Shown piece after piece: positions 12,722-21,868 of a stretch of 64,000 bases of DNA. Made by a program: the position numbers and the translations under genes. The stretch is from Blastobasis lacticolella (lineage: Eukaryota > Arthropoda > Insecta > Lepidoptera > Blastobasidae). The stretch's first letter is position 1. Each line of letters starts with the position of its first letter. Under the pieces are notes generated by a model, which saw nothing but the letters and a program-made list of their open reading frames with translations, searched no databases and was not told where the DNA came from. The stretch lies in NCBI GenBank assembly GCA_905147135.1, contig LR990067.1, positions 6,758,001 to 6,822,000 on the forward strand. The letters are read 5' to 3'.

Positions 12722-12828
12722 GGGTGGGTGATGCCTCTGGTATTGCAAACGTCCATAGGCTGCGGTGACTGCTTACAATCAGGCAGGCCGTAAGCTTGTT
12801 TGCCACCTTGGTGGTATAAAAAAAAATA
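12722..12828 (+). mobile_element. LINE 3' tail (family C), short
   Basis: GGGTGATGCCTCTGGTATTG, CAAACGTCCATAGGCTGCGG and CTTGTTTGCCACCTTGGTGG followed by an A-run match the terminal 100 bp of family C. Confidence 0.75.
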
Positions 12829-12829
12829 T

Positions 12830-14175
12830 AGGTTATTTTTATCAAAATCTGCGCAATCGAAGTCACGAGTAAATGTACTTACATAAAGTATTGCATAAAT
12901 TACAGAACAGCAAATTCACGTACCACATCAATCAGATGACTAATTTGAACAGAACATTGCTATGTAATAATTTTCCTGGAATTATTCGCTTGAACTATGT
13001 GTAGTATGTCAATTTGAATTGCTTCATACAAACACGCTGAAAGAAATAAGAAATATAACCGCCATTTACATACAATATACATAAAACATGCACTGCATTG
13101 ATACAGGCATAGTGGTGGGCGGAAAATGTGTATTGGTATGTCTGTCAAGCAGGAAAACTGGTACCACTTATTTCTAACTATCATATCTATAGTAAAACTA
13201 CGCATTCTTTTTGTATTTATTTTTTGTTGATTTAATACATACAATACACGCTCATAGATTAAGGAATGACATATTGTGTTTTCTAGAGAGTGAACATAGC
13301 TAACTTTCAAATTTTTTGGTCACACGTCTCTCCCTTTTTTTTATTCTAATGCTAATGCGGTCCTGACATTGCTCTTTCACAGACTTTCGACTTTTCAAGA
13401 TTTGATGATCCGTCAAATTATCACTGTTATATTTTTTCTTTTCGTCTTAGTGATTATCAACAATCTACAAAATAATCACATAAATCTGGAACTGTATGAC
13501 AGCACTTAACCGCACATACCTGCCTTGGTTTACCAGTAGCCCGATACGTATTTCATTTATTATTTCGATCAATCAAGAAATGGTACAAAAATTCATACAT
13601 ACACACTCACACCCGTATCCCACAAGGGTAGGCAGAGTCACAAACCACAATCCTGACACCTTTATTGCCTCTTCCAAATTCAGACATTCTTTTGGTACAC
13701 CAAAAATAATTATAGACCAAGACCAGACCTAGCCTCATCCCATCACTACACCCATGGCGTTATCTACGCAATCTCACAATTGCCGATGCATACATGCACT
13801 CCCATTAACATATCGATGAAGTACCGTCACGTCACTAGTGCCTAGTACAGCTATTTTTAATACTAACCTTATTAGCATTAGACTGGTAAGTTATTTATGC
13901 TACGTTCACTCTACAGAAGTATAGCATAAGTTACTTATTTTATAACATTATTTTACACTAGGTTCCAAACATTCAGAGTCTTCTTTAATATAAAATATGT
14001 CTGAATATATGTCTCGACTGTACCTCATTCTGTTTACTGACTCAATGTTCGACCACTAAACTCAATGTGGTACGTTGAAATTTTGATTACGTTTTGTGGA
14101 ATAAGGTTGCCACCAATATTGGCAAGCAATAATGTATCAACCTGGCCAGCTGTTAGGGGCAAACAGTTGAACTAA
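12830..14175. other. Intronic sequence, little recognisable
   Basis: A segment at about 13595-13640 (ACACTCACACCCGTATCCCA) resembles segments near 60290 and 62540, so it is probably an old retroposon fragment. Otherwise nothing was recognised. Confidence 0.4.
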
Positions 14176-14179
14176 AGTT

Positions 14180-14470
14180 AATTTTCACCAGTGGTAGGAT
14201 TGTCAAGCCTGAGGGGTGTCTGAATTCCATCGTCCATACCATCCATTCAGCCATACCATCGTCTTATATATTTCTGACACCGAGTAGTAATGCATGCATT
14301 GTTGTGTTCCGCTTTGAAGGATAAGGTAGCCAGCGTAATCGCATGCATGAGGAAAGCCAGCTTGATCAACAGCGACAACATGCCTGCGGTTCTATATTTC
14401 TGTTACATGCAGTCCTGTCAGCACCAGTTACCGTAGTTCAACAGGTGGGTTACCACTTTCCAAATACTGT
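14180..14470 (+). repeat. Interspersed repeat, family G
   Basis: Shares GGATTGTCAAGCCTGAGG-like sequence, TTGAAGGATAAGGTAGCCAG and CAGGTGGGTTACCACTTTCC with the reverse copy at 21345-21640. About 290 bp, no coding capacity. Probably a SINE or a LINE tail. Confidence 0.7.
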
Positions 14471-16305
14471 CACTATGTGAAAAAGTCTAGAAGTTTTCTA
14501 AACAATTGAGTCTTCTTTACCGATGTACAAGAATGAAGCAGATTGCAAGTAACTATAAAAAACCATCCAACGTAACAACGATAACAATGGCCATGAAACT
14601 AAATTTTTCTTTGCGAAAATATTTTCTCGAACCGATATCATGCATGGAATCGGGTCCGAGCTCCTTACAAAATACGATACGCCAGCTTCATGGGAAGACG
14701 AGTAAGTAAAAAAAAAGACAAAAAATAAATAAAAATATTCACAACTCTACATCAGTCAGTGTCCAGCCGAGGTATGCATTTTTGTACTGAGCTACCGTCT
14801 TTTTTTTTAAACAAGAACAGTGTCATGCACCATCGACTAAACGCATTAATATTTATGTATCTTTTTTTTTCATATTGATTATTTATTTGCTTCCATTCAC
14901 AAATTGAGACGTTCTGTTTTATGATTGATAACCTTTTTTGGATGTTTGTTGTTGCTGGGGTGCTATATGGTTGTTGTTTGTTTTGTTGTTACTGTTTTCT
15001 CTTGTTCTATCTACTAGTAGGTATATACGTAGTACGCTGTCATACTTAATTCAATTAAAGAATTGAATTAAGTATGAATTAATTATAAATTGTGACTCAC
15101 TTCTGCTTGTCAGATTTGTCAGATGAAGCTTCGAAAGGACGCATTTATTTACATAGTAAATATCGCCACTTACCAACGGGTCAAATGGCGGAAAAATGTA
15201 TTACAGTACTCCAGCTACTCTTTTTCCAACTATACCTACTAATTGATATTTTCATAAATTATTTTCAGATTTTCTAAAAATCCTCTGAATAATCGCCAAG
15301 TTTGGACATTGTGGATAATTTGGTGATATGACACAATACCGGACATTATTTTATCAACGCATATCACTGTAAATTAAAAAAAAGATGACTTAAAATATCT
15401 TGAACACATTCAACATAAGATCGTTCATTGGAGTGGCGGAATAGTTGTGTACACTAAGGCAGCAGTCACCAGTCTCTGGGAGCTATGCGACTTATGCCCG
15501 ACTTGTCTTTGTGGATACCGCCTTTGTATATTCCGCCAACCTTATACAGGATGGCGAAGATGTTGGACCTACTTCAAAAGGAAGGCTGGCCTGAAATGGT
15601 ATTGCTCATATGATAATATGTTAATAAAATGAATTTAAGGAGTGTCAATGAAAGATAAAATATGGAATAGTGTAAAGAAGGAATGGGTTAGAGTGAAAGA
15701 AGACTAGTGACTAGGATAGAGAAAGGATTCAATTGATTTGGTCATGTAGAGAATTTTTCTGACTCGGTACCTCTCACTTACGAGCCCGACCCGCTATTCA
15801 TTATCGTATAAAGATCTTAGAAGACGTCATGTTAACATGAAAGTTATTTTATTTATAAATATTAGCCACTCTGCTTCTAATTTCATTATTGATAATTTGG
15901 GCCCATAGTTACGAATCGCTTTCATCGATTCGAAAGATTTTCAATATTGATTTTCGGCATGAAACCTTTCAATATTTTTATAATTATATTGGCAATACTT
16001 TATGCCGTAAAACATAATTGGAAAACAGGCGAGCGATTCCCTGGACAAATGAACAACCGGCACTTGCCCCTACTCGCGCCTACTCCTGTATTTCAGGCAT
16101 CGGTGTAGCATAACACATGCACTTCATCGGCCCTGAAGTACCGGCTTCTCCACTAATCTCTACCCGTGGGAAAACCTTACTCGCCAAAACCACCCTGTAC
16201 GCACGCGTATATACCAACGTCGCATCGCTGCATATGTCGGCGTCGCATGCCGACTGCCCACCTGACGAAATGCGTAACTGTTTGCAACGATGCCGACGAA
16301 GTTCG
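14471..16305. other. Intronic sequence, mostly unrecognised
   Basis: The segment 15899-15995 matches one arm of the palindromic MITE at 61693-61920 (ATTGATTTTCGGCATGAA). An open segment at 15447-15632 lacks known motifs. ACTTAATTCAATTAAAGAATTGAATTAAGT forms a perfect short inverted repeat near 15043-15075. Confidence 0.4.
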
Positions 16306-16309
16306 TAGC

Positions 16310-16374
16310 CGAAGTTATGTTCTTGGGCGAAATTATGTTCTTGGCGAAGTTATGTTCCGAAGTTATGTTCTTTA
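16310..16374 (+). repeat. Short tandem repeat of CGAAGTTATGTTCTTGG-type units
   Basis: Four imperfect units of about 13-18 bp (GAAGTTATGTTCTTGGGC, GAAATTATGTTCTTGGC, GAAGTTATGTTCC, GAAGTTATGTTCTTT) follow directly. Short open frames on both strands through here come from the repeat. Confidence 0.8.
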
Positions 16375-16519
16375 TTAGCACGCACGGGATACTGCGATTC
16401 GTAGTCGCTGTCGCTCTGCCTTTTAGCATTTTCGACGTTATTGTTTCAACTGTCAAGTATCTACAGCCGCAGTAAACCACGGCGGGACATAAGCCTCTTT
16501 GAAATGGAGGGATCATTTT

Positions 16520-16629
16520 TATTGACTATAAAATATTAGGCATACACATGTCGACGGTAAATAATGCACATCGGTATTGACTATAAAATATTAGACATAC
16601 CCATGTTAAAGGTAAATAATGCACATCAG
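16520..16629 (+). repeat. Two-unit 55-bp tandem duplication
   Basis: TATTGACTATAAAATATTAG starts at 16520 and again at 16575. Each unit ends GGTAAATAATGCACATC. Units differ at only a few positions, so the duplication is fairly young. The sequence after it (TTCGGCTTTGTGAAGCGTCG) has distant relatives near 30575-30640. Confidence 0.85.
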
Positions 16630-17296
16630 CTAGTTCGGCTTTGTGAAGCGTCGTCTCTGTCCCACGCGTGTTAGTAAACGCGAAGCCAGCTACAAATGAC
16701 ACTATTTGATAGTTGTCATGGATGACAACGGTTTAAAAAACCAAATTTCTAAGCCTTTAACATTTATTTATTTATTAGTTCATTTCACAGTTTAACAGTA
16801 GTTAATTACATGTGAAATATAAGTACATTATGGTTGAAATGCCAAAGACAAAACTGCATTTTAAATATATAGCCCGTAAGGAGCTTAGCATATAGATACC
16901 CTATTGACAAACAAAAGACATACACTAAAAAGAAACTACTAGGCACATACATCGCAGATTGACTACCTGCTGATATATCGACTAGCTAGATTTCGAATTG
17001 CAAAGTCATACAGGGCGAAAACCACGGAGTAGCAGTTCTAGAACTCTGCAGAACATTGTGAGCCGTCTAGACTTCTAGAGTAAGAGCCTGGAGTTCATGG
17101 AAGCACCCAGATGCGTCAATTGGAGTCCATAGGGCGACACCTCCAACGAGCCCTAATGCCATTATCAGAAATTCAAAGTCTAAGTTCAATGATTTGTACC
17201 ATTTAGAACTGTAATGTACTTGATATTTTTTCTTATTCTTTCAAATATAGCTATAAAATTAAGATGCATACTTTTAGTACTTCTATACATCTATAC

Positions 17297-17494
17297 ACAG
17301 TATAAAACAAAGTCGCTTCCCGCCGTCTGTCCCTATGTATATGTATGCTTAGATCTTTTAAACTATGCAACGGATTTTAATGCAGCATTCAACAGTAGAC
17401 AGAGTGATGCAAAAAGAAGGTTTATAAGCAAGAAAAAAGGATAGTTAGGGGTAAAGTAGGTGTCCACGAACGAAGTCGCGCCGGGTCCACTAGT
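17297..17494 (+). mobile_element. Non-autonomous Helitron-like element, copy 3
   Basis: Complete relative of 11105-11295: CAGTATAAAACAAAGTCGCT at the start, AACTATGCAACGGATTTTAA inside, GCGCCGGGTCCACTAGT at the end. No ORF. Confidence 0.65.
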
Positions 17495-18270
17495 CAATAC
17501 ATAAATGCTTTGCATGACTGTCTCAATTTCTTAAACAAAAGCTACGATACGGTCGAGACTAATAAAATGAACATAAACCGAAATTTTGGTCGAATTCACG
17601 ATTTATCTCCATATAAGAGTATGCCGTTAGTATGCATTAGTCAAGGCTTGACGATTGCCATAATGGCCGCCCATTTCGGTTCGGGACTATTGACATTTTT
17701 TGAAATATCAAATTGCTATGCGTTGTGCAATGCTTAGTTAGATCATGGATTTTGGATAATAAAAGACACCGTTTATGGTTTTGTATTTTGTATTCAACTT
17801 TCGAACGGGTGTGTGATTTGAATTTTTCCGTTCGCGTTTGTGTTTTGTGTGCAGGTTTTTTTTTCGTTGTTATTTTGTGATGTTAATTGTTTCTTATTGT
17901 TCGTTATAAATTGTGTGGTTGTTATGAAATTCTGTTAGGATATTGTTATTACAAGTCATTATTATCATTTATTACTGTTCTACTCCAAAGCAAAGGTCTC
18001 TCTAGCCACCTTCCATTCCTCACGATCCATGGCTTTCCATGAGACTTTGGGCTCTATCTCTGAATCGCTCGCCTCGATTCGAACGGTTTTCAATATTAGT
18101 TTTCGGCATGATAATTTCAATTTTTTTTTAAATCACCATGGAAAAAAGAAAGAGTAGGTACAGTTTAAAAATAGGACCACTGCTTGTCCTACCCTCACCG
18201 TCTGAGCCTACCGCGCCTCCTTTTCACGTTATGTGGGAACCGCTTTATTGCATTCTAACCCACACAGTGT

Positions 18271-18570
18271 AAAAAATAAAAAATAATCATCTTTTGCGTT
18301 AATGTCCCGGGGTCCGCTTTGACCATGATCCAGGACTTGGCGATCAGATAATTAATTAGGGGAACCCGCTCAGATTGGATCATGGTTACAAATTCAGTTG
18401 CCTGAATTTGCAGGTTTCATCACGATGTTTTCCCTCGCCGTAAGAGCATCGAATAGAATTCAACTAATGTACATAACTCAGAAAAGAGTCATTGGTACAT
18501 GGCTGCAGCAACCCGGTAGGTACCTCTGGCTTACGAGTCGGATACTCAACTGCCGGCCACCGCCGCTCCT
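18271..18570 (-). mobile_element. SINE family A, near full length (reverse)
   Basis: An A-rich tail at the left end is followed by GCGTTAATGTCCCGGGGTCC, GACCATGATCCAGGACTTGG and GATGTTTTCCCTCGCCGTAA. A degenerate tRNA-like head ends near CCACCGCCGCTCCT. Confidence 0.8.
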
Positions 18571-18735
18571 TAACAAACACAGTATTTCTTACCTATAATA
18601 TGAATTTGTTTAAATCTAGACTTCCGTGTGACTTATTTGACCAGTCGTATAGGTAGGTATCGACAATAGCGATATAATGAAATACAAATAAAATATGTAC
18701 TTACATACTGTCTGAATCTAAAAATAAATGTCATA

Positions 18736-18873
18736 TTTTAAGGGTATATTTCGGGTTTCCTACCGCGTACCTTTGTTGACGAGTAGCCCGATATTTGTGC
18801 CCGAGTGTGTCGAAATATCGGGCTACTCGTCAACAAAGGTACGCGGTAGGAAACCCGAAACATACCCTTAAAA
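18736..18873. repeat. Near-perfect 138-bp foldback (61-bp arms, 16-nt loop)
   Basis: The left arm 18736-18796 and right arm 18813-18873 are inverted copies matching at 60 of 61 positions. They start TTTTAAGGGTATATTTCGGG and end CCCGAAACATACCCTTAAAA. The loop is GTGCCCGAGTGTGTCG. It has no ORF and no second copy in the window. It is either a very young foldback element or a local inverted duplication. Confidence 0.95.
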
Positions 18874-21340
18874 TGTGTGATAATAACCGCGATAGTTTAA
18901 AACATTATAAAATAATTGTCATTTACCAGTTCACGACTAGGTAGGCTATATGTACAAGTATTTATTAGGTTAGGTATTTTATTTCAACGTTTATTTATGT
19001 GTTTTATAATCTTACATGTGGACGTAATTTATATAGATTAGAGATTTAAATGTTTTATCGATGAATGTCATTTTATAAGACATTACTAATACTATATTTG
19101 TTTATTACAAATTGTAATGTAGTGTGTTATATGCCTGAAATCAAAGTATTCTATTTATTTATATATAGGGCTAATCATTCTATGGTCGGAATCATGTTTT
19201 AGATTGCTATAGAGATTGTATTGACTGAATATAATTTGTATATAGGTATACAAATACCTCCTTTATAATACCAGCCTACCTATGTTCCACTGTTGGTTAA
19301 AAGATCATAGTCATTTCTCTTAAGAATTTAGAGTTGTGGTAGCATTTTCTGATACACATCTTAGATTATCTGAATGTTACTAGAAACATTGCAAAATAGT
19401 TAATCGAAATAAATATGTTGATGCGATTGGCAGGTACCTAATCCAGACTAATCCAGATAATCGCGAATCCGTATAATTTCGCTCCTAGTCTCCTCTGTAT
19501 TACGAAAAATACTTGTAGAAAATCGTAGCCTCATTCCAAGAAATTGGTACATACATATCAGTAAAATACCCCATATAAATTACTTCTACAACATCTCTAT
19601 TCAACAACAACCACGCCAATCAAGCTATCAGCCGTACCATTTGTTCGCTTAACCCGCTGCGCGCCGAATAATTGCGCCAATACAATATCACACAATATGT
19701 CGGGACAGTAAGTGAATAGAATACCAATACAAGAGCTAGGGGTTAACTCGACGCGGCCTCTGCCCCCGAAAAGGGTGGTCGTGGGAGGGTTGGTAGGGAT
19801 GGGGTGGGTGTCGATGGTGTCGATATCGATAGATTTTATGTTTCCACAAAAATGGACAATGTGGTCGGGCTAGGCCTATGGGGACAAGGCTTTGTAATAA
19901 ATGTTTTCGTTGTTTCTGTCTGTATGTATTTATGTGTGTACTAGTAGTTCTCTATGGTCAGCTATACTTGTGGTTTTACTACATAGTTCCGTAGGACCGG
20001 TACAAATGTCGCGTAAATTTTTAGCTGTCAAATATTCCACTTTCAGTTACGAATGTCGTACAGTCGAGTTCTTTAATATGTAAGCATTGGCAAGGCTTCA
20101 AATATAAATGAACATGGAAGGGTACTTATATATCTGAGCAGATGTACATAATGTTTGATTGATGAATCGTGTAAACGCTACCTGTTAATGATAATGATTA
20201 TTAATGGTTCAAAATATTATGTTAATCCTATAAATAAATATTATGATTTATTAATACGCATAAGAAACCAATGTATTTTTACAGAAGTAGATAGTTAAAT
20301 CGAGTATTGTTTACATGCAATTAAAGTCCATGCTAATTATTATGTTACAATTTGTAATAACAGAGAAAAAAACCAGTTTCAAACCGATTACCTGCGCGGT
20401 AAATGATTGTGTCACCAATTATCAGTAATGTTTCTGCCATGTACAGCAACTGGCTTGTACAGATGACTCTTTATTATTATGAAATATTGAAAATGAATGA
20501 GTGAAACTTTTAGTTTTTATTGCAAAAGCGATTTTTATTTAGATATTTAGAGTTATCAGATGACAGTCAGAACGTTCTGGTCTTGTTAACATTTAGTATT
20601 TGCTAGACAACAAATATCGCGAAGAGTATTCTCCATAATAATTAAACTCAGAGAATGTGTCTGTGTGTTTGTATGTGTGTGTGTGTGTGTGTGCGTGTGT
20701 CTGAGAGTCTAGAATCAGAATTCAAATTCCAAATTTAAATAAAAAGCTTAAAAAAATGCGGGTGCTTTGATCCTAATTACGAAATAAATGCAGTATCTAC
20801 ACTGTCCATATCCAGTTTTTTTTTAAATTTTATTATGCAAGTTTTATTATTAGAAATACGCTATGAATTATTCATGAGTAATTAGCATAGTGTAAACGTT
20901 GAATTCTGCTTCCTTCTTCTTATTACGTAGAATCTATTACATGTACTTAACTTGTTAGAAAATACTAGTTTAGATTAACATGTTTATAGGTATCTAAACA
21001 TTTTTCTTTAAACCACTTTTCATTTCCATCGTGTGAGAAGCAAGATCAAGAAAAAAATTTTGGAAATAAAATAATCTATCGATAAATTTTATCGACAATC
21101 CTAACCTACCTATCTAACGGTACAGTAACGTTTCGTTCGACACGCCTACATTCGCTACCCTCTACATACATATATACATACATACAAATAATATGGGTTG
21201 GCTGTGTTGTACGTATGTTAGGTATATCTCGAGCGACTCGAACTTTCTTGCATTTCATTTCGTCGAAAGTATTTCGTGCTCTGAGTTTTATGTGAAGGCA
21301 GAATATACCTATCGATAAAATTATTGTTTAAGTTTTTTTA
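18874..21340. other. Repeat-poor intronic block upstream of homeodomain exon
   Basis: About 2.4 kb with no recognised transposon. It contains a TAAT-rich cluster at 20185-20206, a G-rich run at 19773-19809, a GT microsatellite and ATCGATAA-type sites near 21078 and 21309. No coding signal. It is a candidate regulatory interval by position and repeat absence only. Confidence 0.45.
20656..20702 (+). repeat. GT-rich microsatellite
   Basis: An uneven run of TGTG dinucleotides with CTG and CGT interruptions (GTATGTGTGTGTGTGTGTGT in the core). Confidence 0.9.
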
Positions 21341-21344
21341 TATA

Positions 21345-21640
21345 CTACTTAGTGACATGTGAGTGGACAGCCCACCTGATAGTAAGTGGTAACTGCCGCC
21401 CATAACAACAACGATTCTTACATTTAGGTTACAGGTAACAAAAATGCAAAACCGCTGGTGCGTTGTCACTGTGAGGACTAAGATGAAATGCCTCATGCCT
21501 GTAATTGCGCTGGCTACCTTATCCTTCAAACCGGAACTCAACAATGCAAGCATTGTTGTTTGGCGGCCGAAATAGATAAGGCGGTGGTACTCACCCAGGC
21601 GGACTCCTCAGGCTTGACAGAGTCCTACCACCTGATATAC
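21345..21640 (-). repeat. Interspersed repeat, family G (reverse)
   Basis: The reverse complement matches 14180-14470, including GACTCTGTCAAGCCTGAGG, GAAGGATAAGGTAGCCAGCG and CAGGTGGGCTGTCCACTC. It ends about 100 bp before the Dll homeodomain exon acceptor. Confidence 0.7.
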
Positions 21641-21741
21641 CCTTACGACTGTACGCGCTAAAACCGGCGGTCGTAGTCATTCGCGTTATAACGCATCACC
21701 TGTACTTACAACCAAAACTAACGCCCTCGTTTTTCCCTTAG

Positions 21742-21868
21742 GTGAAGATCTGGTTCCAGAACCGCCGCAGCAAATACAAGAAGATGATGAAGGCGGCCCA
21801 GGTGGGCGGTCCCCCCTCGTTAGGGCTCCCGCCGTCGAGTCCCCCGCCCAACAACCAGATGCTTCATG
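21742..21868 (+). CDS. Dll: Dll exon: homeodomain recognition helix
   Basis: 127 nt. The acceptor TTCCCTTAG ends at 21741, the first codon GTG is in phase 0, and the donor is ATG|GTGAGT. It begins at homeodomain position 45: V45, K46, I47, W48, F49, Q50, N51, R53, the DNA-contacting helix 3. MMKAAQVGG and a proline-serine-rich linker (LPPSSPPPNNQMLH) follow. It ends with one base of a split glycine codon (phase 1). All invariant helix-3 residues are intact. The 44 upstream homeodomain residues must lie in an exon outside the window. Confidence 0.96.

Larger units (their letters stand above)
1..21741 (+). other. Dll: Distal-less homeodomain-splitting intron (partial; 5' end outside window)
   Basis: The region ends in the acceptor TTCCCTTAG at 21733-21741, directly before homeodomain residue 45. 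The first 44 homeodomain residues and the start codon were not found upstream on the + strand, so this is read as part of one large intron. It is AT-rich and holds scattered LINE tails, SINEs, Helitron-like copies and tandem repeats, listed separately. I saw no convincing host exon in it. The inference rests on the known Dll/Dlx intron position; a cDNA would settle it. Confidence 0.75.

Noticed and set aside
18736..18873. Canonical microRNA precursor
   Set aside because: The arms are far longer and more perfect than an animal pre-miRNA; a foldback repeat or siRNA hairpin fits better.
625..21320. Scattered ATCGATAA/TATCGATA octamers as DREF-type promoter sites
   Set aside because: They are single sites spread over 20 kb with no promoter context; in AT-rich DNA this number is not striking.
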